DNA of 64,000 nucleotides from CAZUMW01 sp964621615 (GCA_964621615.1 CAZUMW010000001.1:124001-188000), one strand, 5' to 3'. Numbered from the stretch's first letter, positions 49,256 to 57,954 are shown. Numbers and translations are program-made. Notes: a model not told the origin generated them from the sequence alone.

Positions 49256-49840
49256 TTACAATCCAAGCTCGCTGCCGATTTCCTGCATAGCCTCGAGGCT
49301 TAAGGCTGCAAACGCATCGAGCGGAATGCCGATTTTTTCACACTCGCGGATGTAGTCGCGGTTGACGCTGCGGGCGAACTCCTTTTGCTTCATGCGCTTG
49401 AGAATGGATTTGGGCTTGACGCTTGCAATTTTTTTGTCCGGATAGACAAGAGCTGTCGCGACCACCATGCCGGTTATGCACTCGGCGCAGGTAATGGCGT
49501 GCTCAAATACGCCGGTTCGGGCAAAGCCGAGATTGTCTGCGTTGTGGGATTTGATGGCGTCGGTTATTTCTTTTGTCACGCCCTGCCGCCGCAGAATCTG
49601 CTCGGTTACCAGCCCGTGTCTGGCCATATCGTCTTTTGTATCGCTGTAGTCAAGATCGTGCAGAAGACCTGCAATGCCCCACACGTCCTCATCCTGGTCC
49701 AGTTTCCGGGCGAGCCGGCGCATGACCGCTTCGGTAGCCAGGCAGTGCTTTTGCAGATTATCCTGTGGCAGGTACTGCTTCATAAGGGCAAGGGCTTCAT
49801 CCCTGCTGATGCCGCATTTTGTCTTTACGGTTTTATCCAT
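49256..49840 (-). CDS. HD-domain phosphohydrolase
   Basis: A 194-residue HD-superfamily hydrolase: HCLATEAVMRRLARKLDQDE (first His), GLLHDLDYSD (the HD pair), MARHGLVTEQIL and AIKSHNADN. The set is that of small HDIG proteins often annotated as hydrolases. The C-terminal part (VKPKSILKRMKQKEFARSVN) is helical and basic. Nucleotide substrates are typical, but no specific one can be given. It is divergent from the FAD/CCG operon, with a 267-bp intergenic region in between. Confidence 0.8.
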   Translation of the reverse strand: MDKTVKTKCGISRDEALALMKQYLPQDNLQKHCLATEAVMRRLARKLDQDEDVWGIAGLLHDLDYSDTKDDMARHGLVTEQILRRQGVTKEITDAIKSHNADNLGFARTGVFEHAITCAECITGMVVATALVYPDKKIASVKPKSILKRMKQKEFARSVNRDYIRECEKIGIPLDAFAALSLEAMQEIGSELGL

Positions 49841-50107
49841 TATCTTTCACGCCTCCCGAATTTCATCACCTGTGTATGAAAAGGTATTAAAATACGGGCT
49901 TTTTGCAAAGATGTCAAATTGTCATTGGAGCATATACGGCGTGCTTTTGCCCCGTTTTCGAAGAAAGAAAAAAATATTGTAAAGCCATGTAAATTTGTGT
50001 TATAGCTATGCTTTGTACGCGAATATTTTACCTGCTGTGTTAATGGGTCACCCGTCCGGGATCAACCATTCAATAAGATTTAGCAACCCATGTAATAGGA
50101 GGCAGTT

Positions 50108-51535
50108 ATGATTAATGAGCTCAGGAACATTGTGGGTTCGGAGCATGTTCTTGATGACCAGGAGACCATTGAGCTTTATTCTCAAGACAAAAGCCTGAGT
50201 CCTCCCAAAAAGCCGTTTGCCGTTGTCAAGCCGCAGAATACCGACGAAGTGCAAAAATTAGTGGAATTTGCCAATAAAACGCTCACCCCGCTTATCCCGT
50301 CCAGCTCACGTGTGCATTTCTATGGTGCCACCCTTCCGGAGCAGGGCGGCATTATCGTTGACCTGTCACGGATGAACAAAATACTGGAAATCGACACACT
50401 GAACCGCAAGGTGAAAATCGAGCCGGGGGTTACCTGGAGCCAGCTCCAGGAAGCGCTCAAAGAGCACGATCAGATGGCCCTGAGCCCGCTTTCCCCGCAT
50501 CCCGGGATGTCTGCCCTTACCAGCTCGCTTGAGCGGGAGCCGATGCTCATTCCGAAATACGAGTACGGCGACCCTGTTCTGACTATGGAGCTTGTGCTGG
50601 GAAACGGCAAGGTGTTCAGAACCGGTACGGCGTCTGATCCCCATACCGACGGCGCGTATCCGGAAGGTCCCGGGATCGATTTCTACCGCTTTTTCCAGGG
50701 CGCACAGGGGACCATGGGAATTGCGACCTGGCTTAATGTCAAGACCGAATATTGCCCCAAACATCAGAAAGCCTATTTTGTGTCTTTTGATGATCTTCAG
50801 GATGCCGCACAGCCGATATACAAGCTGCAAAGGCGCCATGTGGGAAGTGAGTGCTTTGTGCTGAACCGGTTTTTGCTTGCGTCACTGCTTGCCGAAGACA
50901 TGGCAGATGACTTTAATCAGCTTATGGAAAGCCTGCCCCCCTATACGCTTATGCTCGTTATCGCCGGGGCCCCGCGGCGGCCGCTCGAGCGGATTGCCTA
51001 TGAAGAGGAAGCTCTTATGGAGATCGCCGCCGATCTACGCTTTGAGCCCGCAAAAACAGTGGGCGGCGTTGCCGGACTGGGAACAAAAATGCTCGACAGG
51101 CTGCGCAACCTCCCCTCGGATGGTGACTACTGGAAAAGCAGATACAAAAATTCAACACAGGATATTTTCTTTATCACCACCATGGATCAGGCCTCGCAGT
51201 TTGTCGACACCGCGCTGAGCTACGGCGCCTGCTACGGCCTGAACATAGATGAAATCGGAGTGTATATGCAGCCGCTTGAGCGCGGCCGCGCCTGTCACCT
51301 GAGCTTGTCGTTTCCCTGTGATCTGGATGATGAAGTGGACAGGGAAAATATAGGCGATCTTTATGAGGACCTCAGCAGCCGGCTTTTAACCGATGGCGCG
51401 TTTTTTACACGCCCGTACGGCAAGTGGGCCGATATGGTATACCGGCGCGCGACATCATATACCGAAGCGCTTAAGGAGCTGAAAAAAGTGTTCGACCCGA
51501 ACAATATTTTAAACCCCGGGAAGCTTTGTCACTGA
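50108..51535 (+). CDS. GlcD-like FAD-linked oxidase, first gene of the AOR/CCG operon
   Basis: A 475-residue FAD-binding PCMH-fold protein. The N-terminal FAD domain (about 30-215) has FAVVKPQNTDEVQKLVEFAN, LIPSSSRVHFYGATLPEQGG and the GPGIDFYRFFQGAQGTMGI segment. The C-terminal cap ends KKVFDPNNILNPGKLCH, the standard close of glycolate/D-lactate dehydrogenase-like subunits. It would oxidise a 2-hydroxyacid or similar substrate and pass electrons to the HdrD-like protein encoded 42 bases downstream. A TAGGAGG site precedes the ATG. The upstream 49841-50107 region has TTGTAA...TATAGC near 49978-50006 as a possible promoter, not convincing. Substrate unknown. Confidence 0.85.
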   Translation: MINELRNIVGSEHVLDDQETIELYSQDKSLSPPKKPFAVVKPQNTDEVQKLVEFANKTLTPLIPSSSRVHFYGATLPEQGGIIVDLSRMNKILEIDTLNRKVKIEPGVTWSQLQEALKEHDQMALSPLSPHPGMSALTSSLEREPMLIPKYEYGDPVLTMELVLGNGKVFRTGTASDPHTDGAYPEGPGIDFYRFFQGAQGTMGIATWLNVKTEYCPKHQKAYFVSFDDLQDAAQPIYKLQRRHVGSECFVLNRFLLASLLAEDMADDFNQLMESLPPYTLMLVIAGAPRRPLERIAYEEEALMEIAADLRFEPAKTVGGVAGLGTKMLDRLRNLPSDGDYWKSRYKNSTQDIFFITTMDQASQFVDTALSYGACYGLNIDEIGVYMQPLERGRACHLSLSFPCDLDDEVDRENIGDLYEDLSSRLLTDGAFFTRPYGKWADMVYRRATSYTEALKELKKVFDPNNILNPGKLCH

Positions 51536-51577
51536 AAAGCGCACACAATGTTCACTGTTTTATAGATGGAGGAACCC

Positions 51578-52867
51578 ATGGCCAAGGAAATGATACTTCC
51601 GAAAGATCCACGATATCATAAATACCCGGTCGAAGGGCCGTTTGATGAGGAAAAGGCGCGCTGGACAGCTTTTAACTGCTCGCGGTGCTCTGTGTGCAAG
51701 TGGGTTGACTCGTGGCGGGTAAAAAGCGCCCGCTATGCGCGCATCTGTCCGCAGCACACCCGCTATCTGTATGATTCCCACTCCGGACAGGGCAAATGCG
51801 ACCTGGCGCTTGCCCTTATCGACGGAAAGATGCAGTGGGACGAGGATCCTGAAATAAAGGATATTTTGTTCCAGTGCACCATGTGCGGCGGCTGCGATGC
51901 CATGGATAAGAGCATCCGGGACGCAGAGCTCATAAAAATGTATCGCTGGATGCGGGCTGAGTATATCAAGCGGTTCGGCCCGCTGCCCGAGCACAAGCAG
52001 ATGCTCGACAGCCTGAAGCAGTACGACAATGTGTGGCTGCAGCCCAGAGCGCGCCGCAACAGCTGGGCAAAGGACCTCAAGGAGCTCGGCGTAAAGGATC
52101 TGAACACGGAAAAGGCTGAAGTGCTGCTGTTTGCGGGCTGCACGTACGGGCTCTCTGAAGAGCTCAAGGGCACTATTGTTAATATAGCTAAAATTCTGCA
52201 GAAAAATAATGTCGATTTCGGCACGCTGGGAGAGAAGGAGCTGTGCTGCGGAAGCCCGCCGTCAAAGACCGGCAATCTGAGTGAATTCGAGCGGCTCGGC
52301 ACAGCCAATATCAAGTGGTTTAACGAGCTCGGGGTGAAGACGGTCATTACCCCGTGTGCCGGCTGCTACGGCACGCTGCGCGTTGAGTACGACGAGCTGG
52401 AAGAAAAGAGAAATTTTGAAGTCCTGCACGTAAGCGAATATCTCGAGCGGCTCACCCAGGACAAAAAGATAGAATATAAACGGGAGGTGCCTATTTCCGT
52501 TACCTGGCATGATCCCTGTCACCTGGGCCGGCTCGGCAGACCCTATGTGCCCGGCAAGGATCTTGAGGGCGTGTATGAAGAGCCGCGAAACATTCTTCGG
52601 TCTATTCCCGGGATCGAGCTGGTCGAAATGGAGCGGATCAAGGAATATGCATGGTGCTGCGGCGGCGGCGGTGGTGCGTTTACCGGTTTCAAGGAATTCG
52701 CCCAGTGGACCGCGCGTGAGCGGCTTGAAGAGGCAAAAGACACAGGTGCCGATATCGTGGTTACCAGCTGCCCCTGGTGTGAGACCAACCTGAGAGCCGG
52801 GGCTGCCGGCATGGACGAGAAAATGGAAATCGTTGACCTGTTTGACCTTATGATGCAGGCACTTTAA
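51578..52867 (+). CDS. HdrD-like (Fe-S)-binding protein with two CCG domains, paralogue 1
   Basis: A 429-residue iron-sulfur protein. The N-terminal ferredoxin part has Cys34, 37 and 40 (NCSRCSVC) with CP at 57-58, and Cys100, 103 and 106 (QCTMCGGCDAMD). The expected fourth ligand of the second cluster is Asp110. The C-terminal part has two CCG domains, with LLFAGC...KELCCGSP...CAGC and WHDPCHLGRL...YAWCCGGGGG...CPWC, which hold non-cubane clusters in heterodisulfide reductase. It is the likely electron partner of the FAD protein upstream. ATG 51578 (TGGAGG site) is preferred over ATG 51566. It shares YDNxWLQPRxRRxxWAK with the second CCG protein of this operon. Confidence 0.88.
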   Translation: MAKEMILPKDPRYHKYPVEGPFDEEKARWTAFNCSRCSVCKWVDSWRVKSARYARICPQHTRYLYDSHSGQGKCDLALALIDGKMQWDEDPEIKDILFQCTMCGGCDAMDKSIRDAELIKMYRWMRAEYIKRFGPLPEHKQMLDSLKQYDNVWLQPRARRNSWAKDLKELGVKDLNTEKAEVLLFAGCTYGLSEELKGTIVNIAKILQKNNVDFGTLGEKELCCGSPPSKTGNLSEFERLGTANIKWFNELGVKTVITPCAGCYGTLRVEYDELEEKRNFEVLHVSEYLERLTQDKKIEYKREVPISVTWHDPCHLGRLGRPYVPGKDLEGVYEEPRNILRSIPGIELVEMERIKEYAWCCGGGGGAFTGFKEFAQWTARERLEEAKDTGADIVVTSCPWCETNLRAGAAGMDEKMEIVDLFDLMMQAL

Positions 52868-52880
52868 AAGGAGATACATC

Positions 52881-54443
52881 ATGGAAAAACTGGACAGACA
52901 CGAACGACATGATGAAATATTCAAAGCGTTCGAAACGGCGCTGGGTGAAGGCAACGTTAAAGATAATCCGGCGACGGTGAATGCCTATTTCGGCGACTGG
53001 CTCCCCCCGAAAATTCTCGGGCAGTCTGTGCCCCCTGAATTTGTCGTGCTGCCCAACGGCACGCTTGAAACGCAGGCGGTGGTTAAAATATGCAACCGCT
53101 ACAAAATACCGTTCATTCCTGTAGGGTCAAATCAGTGGTCGCTGACCAGCGCGCCGAACCGCCCGAACACCGTGCTTATTGACTGCAAGCGCATGGGGCA
53201 GATTCAGGAAATAGACGAGCAGAACATGTATGCCGTCGTTGAGCCCCTTGTGTCGCTGGCGCAGCTTCACGCGGAGGCCAACAGGCGTGGGCTCTACATC
53301 GGGTCCCCCGAGGCAAGCGCACAGTCATCTGCAGTGGCAGGCCACCTGTTTCAGGGAATGTGGGGTGTGGGCTACCGGCTGGGTGTTGCCTACCGCAACA
53401 TACTTGGCCTTGAGTGGGTGCTCCCCAACGGTGAGATTCTGCGGACCGGCTCTTTTTCTCAGGACGCCGGATGCGGCTTCTGGGGCGAGGGTCCGGGGCC
53501 GGACCTGCGCGGCATGCTCCGCGGCTACGCCGGTGCCATGGGAGGCGTCGGAGTCGTAACAAGAATGGCTGTAAAGCTGCACCCCTATCCCGGTCCTAAA
53601 GAGTGGCCCTGTGAGGGGCATATTCCCAACCAGATATCAATATTGCCGGAAGACAAATTCAAGTGGTATATTGTAAAATATGAATCCCTTGAAGATGCCA
53701 TCAATTTCATGTATGAAGTCGGCAAGGCTGAGATCGGCGGCGTCGTGCAGAAATGGCCGACTGTCTATTATATCTGGTGGTGGGCCAACTCAAATGAGGA
53801 GTACTGGGAAACCTGGAAAAAGCGGGTTTTCCAGGACAATGTTAAAAATGCGGTCGGCGTCTGCCTCTGGGGCTTTACCTCCGACAAGCAGGTAGACTAT
53901 GAGCAGCGTGTGCTCCAGGATATTATCGAGGAAACCGGCGGCAAGCTCATTCCCAAAGAGGTGTATGACATGTGGGTGCCGCGCACGGCGAACAACTGGA
54001 TCCGGGATACGAACGGCTCCCGGATGATGCGGCCCTCGGGCACGTTTCTTGCCCTGCGGCTGCCGACCGATACGCTCCGCTACTCGATCGACGTTGTCAA
54101 AACGGGATACGAGTGGGTTGATAAATTTTCACCACCGATTCTTGACAGCGACGGGCCCGACTGGATCGGCGGATACGATTTCGGTCATTTCGGATTCGGC
54201 GAAACAGATTTTCCGGTTGAAAAAACCCCTGAGGCACTGGGGGATCTCATGGAGAAGCTGCTCGGCATGACGAAGGAGGATCTGCAGAATGGTCTCGAAA
54301 ACGGTGTCGGGCCGTTTCTGGGCGGCGCCTATCATCAGATGGCCGGAGATGTGTTCAACTATGGGGATCTGCTTAAAAAGATTAAAAAAGCGATCGATCC
54401 GAATGTGATCTCGAACCCGCCGCATAACATTCCGGTTGAATAG
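52881..54443 (+). CDS. FAD-binding oxidoreductase (vanillyl-alcohol-oxidase/4-cresol-dehydrogenase-like)
   Basis: A 520-residue VAO-fold flavoprotein, larger than the first FAD gene and not a close copy of it. FAD-domain segments are IPFIPVGSNQWSLTSAP, YIGSPEASAQSSAVAGHLFQ, LGLEWVLPNGEILRTGS and GPGPDLRGMLRGYAGAMGGV. The C-terminus INP-type close is KKAIDPNVISNPPHNIP. The long middle region is rich in Trp (WPTVYYIWWWANSNEEYWE), suggesting an aromatic substrate pocket. The VAO/4-cresol group oxidises para-hydroxybenzylic alcohols or amines, but other substrates are common. It begins 13 bases after the CCG gene with an AAAGGAG site. Confidence 0.82.
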   Translation: MEKLDRHERHDEIFKAFETALGEGNVKDNPATVNAYFGDWLPPKILGQSVPPEFVVLPNGTLETQAVVKICNRYKIPFIPVGSNQWSLTSAPNRPNTVLIDCKRMGQIQEIDEQNMYAVVEPLVSLAQLHAEANRRGLYIGSPEASAQSSAVAGHLFQGMWGVGYRLGVAYRNILGLEWVLPNGEILRTGSFSQDAGCGFWGEGPGPDLRGMLRGYAGAMGGVGVVTRMAVKLHPYPGPKEWPCEGHIPNQISILPEDKFKWYIVKYESLEDAINFMYEVGKAEIGGVVQKWPTVYYIWWWANSNEEYWETWKKRVFQDNVKNAVGVCLWGFTSDKQVDYEQRVLQDIIEETGGKLIPKEVYDMWVPRTANNWIRDTNGSRMMRPSGTFLALRLPTDTLRYSIDVVKTGYEWVDKFSPPILDSDGPDWIGGYDFGHFGFGETDFPVEKTPEALGDLMEKLLGMTKEDLQNGLENGVGPFLGGAYHQMAGDVFNYGDLLKKIKKAIDPNVISNPPHNIPVE

Positions 54444-54503
54444 CGAGGGCCGGCGCGGCAGTATACCAACAGTATGGGAAATCAGATATAAAGGAGACAC
54501 GCG

Positions 54504-54851
54504 ATGACTTTGAAGGTTGAGTCTTTGAAATGTACCGGCTGCAGAATATGCGAATTTGCCTGCAACTATCATCACGATGACAGCATTTCCCCCATCGGGG
54601 CAAGCCTGATGTTTTACTATGAAGAAAAGAAAAACTACTACGGTATGATGGTTAAAAGAGAAAAGTCGCTGTATCTGGGCCGGCCGGAGGGCGAGCAGAC
54701 ATTGAAGCCCGGTGAGCAGATTGAGGGGGCCGGTGCCAGCGCCAAGCCTATTTTGCTGAGAATTGCCTGCGATCTCTGTGAGGAAGAGGAAAACGGTCCG
54801 CTGTGCGTGCAGGCCTGCCCGTACGGTGTATTGAGCATGGAGGGAGAATAA
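54504..54851 (+). CDS. Ferredoxin-like subunit with two [4Fe-4S] clusters
   Basis: A 115-residue HycB-like ferredoxin. Cluster ligands are CTGCRICEFACNYHH (CX2CX2CX3C) and CDLCEEEENGPLCVQACPYG (CX2CX8CX3CP). A 55-residue insert between them (YYEEKKNYYGMMVKREKSLY and a GEQIEGAGAS loop) is characteristic of ferredoxin subunits that accompany AOR-family enzymes such as BamC. The stop is three bases ahead of the AOR-like gene, so it is almost certainly that protein's partner, linking it to the FAD/CCG modules. Confidence 0.9.
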   Translation: MTLKVESLKCTGCRICEFACNYHHDDSISPIGASLMFYYEEKKNYYGMMVKREKSLYLGRPEGEQTLKPGEQIEGAGASAKPILLRIACDLCEEEENGPLCVQACPYGVLSMEGE

Positions 54852-54853
54852 TT

Positions 54854-56188
54854 ATGGAAACCATGAATAATTACAACGGCGTTATTCTGATTGTCGATCT
54901 GGACTCAAAAGAAACCGAAACGGAAGACCTGAGCGAAGAGCTCGTTGAGAAGGCGCTCGGCGGTGCTGCAATCAACATGGAGCTCTATGAGCAATACAAG
55001 GACAGAGACCCTGTTATTCTCGGAAGCGGCTTTTTTACCGCCACCTTTATGCCCGGAGCCTGCGCCGGAGTGATGACGGCAAAGAGCCCGCGTACCGGCT
55101 CGGTAGCGCACGTTCCTTTCGGCTGGCAGACAGGCGTTGAGCTGAAGCTGACGGGATTTGATTTTGTTGTTATTCTCGGAAAGTCAGACAGCCCTGTGCG
55201 CCTGTGGCTTCACGACGGCCTTGCCGATGTTGATTCGGCTGATGATATCAAGGGAATGGACACGTGGCAGACAACCGACAAACTCAGAGAGGCTTACGGG
55301 GATGAAATGATACAGATGCTGTGCATCGGCCCGGCGGGGGAAAACAAATCGCCGGTCGCCCAGGTCTCTGAAAACTACTGGGGCAGCAAAGACTGCTTCA
55401 ACCTCGGGGCCGTGTTCGGGGAAAAGAATGTAAAAGCCGTTGCTATGCGCGGCCTTGGGGCGCTTGAGGTCGCCGAGGGCTTTTTCCAGAAATGCATGGA
55501 TCTAAAAAATGACATTATTAACGGGGCAGTGTCCGGAAAAGCCGGAATAGCGGATATTGCTGCTGATCTGGGCATTGACGTCGAAGGGATGAAAAAATCA
55601 ATCCACCGGAATAATGCGGCCTATAACTGTCCGTACCCCTATTACACCTTTTTGAAATACCGCGAAGCCCCTGATGCCATGGCAATGGACGGCACCCCCG
55701 AGCCCGGCTGCCTGGTGTCGGACCTGGCGGGATATGCACAGCTTCAAAAGGCGGGGCTGAACGCAGCTGAGGCAATGGAGAAGTGCTATCGCCTGGGCCT
55801 TGATCCGGCGGCAGCAGCCGCTGCAGGAGTATCTGATATCAGCGGACTCGACGGGCTTGCCGAGGCCGGAGCTCAGGCGCCGGATGTTTCTCAGCGCTGG
55901 CCGATAGACGGATCGCCGGAAGCAGACATTGCGGGTATCGCGCAGGCCTTTTCAACCGCCGTTCCGCCGCGGGGTCTGTTCGCAAACAAGAGCGAAGGAG
56001 CCCAGTGGTGGGTTGACCGGCAGGCGCTGGCTTACACGCTCGGGCTGGATCCGGTAATTGCCCTTATGACTCCGGAAATCACCGATGACAGGGTCGCGGA
56101 ACTGGTTCAGATGTGTGCCGAGTGGGACGAGTTCAGCGCTGATGAGCTGAAGCGCATTACCGGTGAGCTGATACAGAAGGGCTCCTAA
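54854..56188 (+). CDS. Short AOR-family protein (tungstopterin-type fold, Fe-S ligands mostly lost)
   Basis: A 445-residue protein. Residues 5-205 match the AOR N-terminal domain: LGSGFFTATFMPGACAGVMT, KSPRTGSVAHVPFGWQTG, LKLTGFDFVVILGKSDSPVR, CIGPAGENKSPVAQV and GAVFGEKNVKAVAMRG. These contact the pterin cofactor in known enzymes. The second domain is shortened. The usual CX2CX3C that holds the [4Fe-4S] cluster is reduced to one residue: AAYNCPYPYY gives Ala256, Cys259, Tyr263. Canonical AOR proteins are about 600 residues. It may be a cofactor-binding enzyme without an internal cluster, relying on the adjacent ferredoxin, or a non-catalytic scaffold. GGAGGGAG precedes ATG 54854. Confidence 0.85.
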   Translation: METMNNYNGVILIVDLDSKETETEDLSEELVEKALGGAAINMELYEQYKDRDPVILGSGFFTATFMPGACAGVMTAKSPRTGSVAHVPFGWQTGVELKLTGFDFVVILGKSDSPVRLWLHDGLADVDSADDIKGMDTWQTTDKLREAYGDEMIQMLCIGPAGENKSPVAQVSENYWGSKDCFNLGAVFGEKNVKAVAMRGLGALEVAEGFFQKCMDLKNDIINGAVSGKAGIADIAADLGIDVEGMKKSIHRNNAAYNCPYPYYTFLKYREAPDAMAMDGTPEPGCLVSDLAGYAQLQKAGLNAAEAMEKCYRLGLDPAAAAAAGVSDISGLDGLAEAGAQAPDVSQRWPIDGSPEADIAGIAQAFSTAVPPRGLFANKSEGAQWWVDRQALAYTLGLDPVIALMTPEITDDRVAELVQMCAEWDEFSADELKRITGELIQKGS

Positions 56189-56299
56189 GTGCCGGCGTGG
56201 TGCGGTGATTAAACAGCTCAGGGGCGCTTCTGGGCAGAGCCGTTCCCCTTTCACGGGGTTTGTATAACATATAATGATATAGCAGTGACAGGAGTAGCG

Positions 56300-57532
56300 A
56301 TGACGTATCCGAAGATAGACAAGAAGGTGTACGAGCGGGAGCTTGAGGACTATCGCGAGATGGCCTGGGGAGATGCCCGCTGCAACTGGTGCATGAACCA
56401 GTGGGGCTGGAATGTCAAAAGCTCGAAGTACAGCGAGATATGCCCCGAGTTCAAATATCACCGGTTTTTTTCGCACAGCGCCATGGGGAAATTCCATATT
56501 ATCCGTGCGCTGATCGAAGGGGACTTTGACTACAGCGATTCAGAAAAGCTGCTGGAGATCTGTTACACGTGCACCTCATGCGGAGCGTGTGAAATGAACT
56601 GCCTGCGGCTTAATGAAAAGGAGCCGCTGAAGGCCGCCGAGGCCCTTAAGGCGAAAATGATCGAGCTGGGTATCGCACCGCTTGCACCGCACCGGGAGCT
56701 CTTGAACAGCATAAAGAACTACGACAATCCGTGGCTTCAGCCGCGAACCCGTCGTGCCGATTGGGCGAAAGGGCTTGAGGTGAAGGATTTTTCTAAGGAG
56801 CCCTGCGAGTATCTGTTTTTTGCCGGGTGCACGCCTGCGTTTGACCCGCGCGTACAGCACGAGATTGTCAATGTTATCAAGGTGCTGAACAAAGCCGGCG
56901 TGGATGTCGGTATTTTTGGAGACAAGGAAATCTGCTGCGGGAGCCCGGCGATCAGAATCGGTGACCGCAGCACATTTTTTGACCTGGTAAAGCGCCAGCG
57001 GGAACTTTTTACGAAAAGCGGAGTGAAAAAAGTCATCACCCACTGCGCGGGCTGCCACCATGTGCTCAAATATGATTTTCCCGAAGTTCCGGGAATGCCT
57101 GAAATGGATTTTGAGGTTCTGCACATAACAGAGGTTCTGAGCAGGCTGGTTGAAGAGGGCAGGCTGCAGTTCACGAAAGAGGTTCCAATGAGCGTAACAT
57201 GGCACGATCCGTGCCACATCGGACGGCACTGCGGGATATACGAAGAGCCGCGGAAAATCCTTAAAGCGATCCCGGGACTTGAGCTTATAGAGATGGAGCG
57301 CATAAAGGATCAGGCCTGGTGCTGCGGTGCGGGAGCCGGGGTGCGCACGGCTTTTCCCGACCTTGCTTTTGACATATCCTGCGAGCGCATTGAGGAGGCA
57401 AAACAGACAGGTGCGGAGGCCATAGCGACCTGCTGCCCCTATTGCGAGCAGAACCTCCGGGATCCCATCGACCGGAACAAAGAGAACCTGAAAATGTACG
57501 ATTTGATGGATCTGATACTTATGGCGATGTGA
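56300..57532 (+). CDS. HdrD-like (Fe-S)-binding protein with two CCG domains, paralogue 2
   Basis: A 410-residue paralogue of the first CCG protein. N-terminal cysteines are 28 and 31 (RCNWCMNQWGW) and CP at 48-49, then a complete CTSCGACEMNC (91, 94, 97, 101) with an extra Cys88. The CCG domains are FFAGC...KEICCGSP...CAGCHH and WHDPCHIGRH...QAWCCGAGAG...CPYC. It shares SIKNYDNPWLQPRTRRADWA with paralogue 1. The intact fourth cysteine contrasts with Asp110 in paralogue 1. A CAGGAG site precedes ATG 56300. There are 111 bases between the AOR-like gene and this one; I see no promoter or terminator there. Confidence 0.88.
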   Translation: MTYPKIDKKVYERELEDYREMAWGDARCNWCMNQWGWNVKSSKYSEICPEFKYHRFFSHSAMGKFHIIRALIEGDFDYSDSEKLLEICYTCTSCGACEMNCLRLNEKEPLKAAEALKAKMIELGIAPLAPHRELLNSIKNYDNPWLQPRTRRADWAKGLEVKDFSKEPCEYLFFAGCTPAFDPRVQHEIVNVIKVLNKAGVDVGIFGDKEICCGSPAIRIGDRSTFFDLVKRQRELFTKSGVKKVITHCAGCHHVLKYDFPEVPGMPEMDFEVLHITEVLSRLVEEGRLQFTKEVPMSVTWHDPCHIGRHCGIYEEPRKILKAIPGLELIEMERIKDQAWCCGAGAGVRTAFPDLAFDISCERIEEAKQTGAEAIATCCPYCEQNLRDPIDRNKENLKMYDLMDLILMAM

Positions 57533-57605
57533 TTTACTTGAAATAGCTGCAATATAATGGTACATAATTCTGGTAACAGTAACATATAACAGGAAAGGGG
57601 ATTTT

Positions 57606-57842
57606 ATGGCAGAGCTTACATGGGAGGGCAACAGCAAGGCAATGTTTGATAAGCTGATCGAGTCGTCTCCAAAACCGTTCCGGGCGATGACTGAAAAAAA
57701 ACTTACGGAGGCCATTGTCGGAAAGGTAGGTGACGGCGGGGCGGTAACCGAGGACACGGTTATTGAGTGCACAAAAGAGGTGACCCCGAAGCCGTTTGTC
57801 GGCATGGCAATGAAACAGATCGAGCCGCTGAAAAGCAGCTAA
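57606..57842 (+). CDS. 78-residue PCP_red-domain-like protein
   Basis: A small soluble protein: MAELTWEGNSKAMFDKLIES, then SPKPFRAMTEKKLTEAIVGK and TKEVTPKPFVGMAMKQIEPL. The pattern W...A...L...P.F.R......E...........T.......A resembles the PCP_red domain found at the C-terminus of light-independent protochlorophyllide reductase subunit B and as short proteins in anaerobes. The phrase PKPF occurs twice, so it may be an internal duplication. It has no cysteine besides one, hence no cluster of its own. It is the last gene of the AOR/CCG operon, followed by a terminator, and may be an accessory or docking subunit. Confidence 0.65.
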   Translation: MAELTWEGNSKAMFDKLIESSPKPFRAMTEKKLTEAIVGKVGDGGAVTEDTVIECTKEVTPKPFVGMAMKQIEPLKSS

Positions 57843-57870
57843 GCAAATCCGTAGCGGATCATGTAATTAT

Positions 57871-57911
57871 GGAGGCGAACGGATAGAAGGAGCCCGGTCG
57901 CCTCTTTTTTA
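57871..57911 (+). terminator. Rho-independent terminator of the AOR/CCG operon
   Basis: GAGGCGA (57872-57878) pairs with TCGCCTC (57898-57904), followed by TTTTTT. It lies 30 bases after the PCP_red-like gene and marks the operon end. Confidence 0.85.
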
Positions 57912-57954
57912 TTCCCGGCAGGGGCCGGAGAAAAAATCACGCTATGGGTGCTCA

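Noticed and set aside
49215..49258. GCGG...CCGC hairpin with a T7 tract after the metallophosphoesterase gene.
   Set aside because: The stem is four pairs and the T tract is about ten bases away from it; not convincing.
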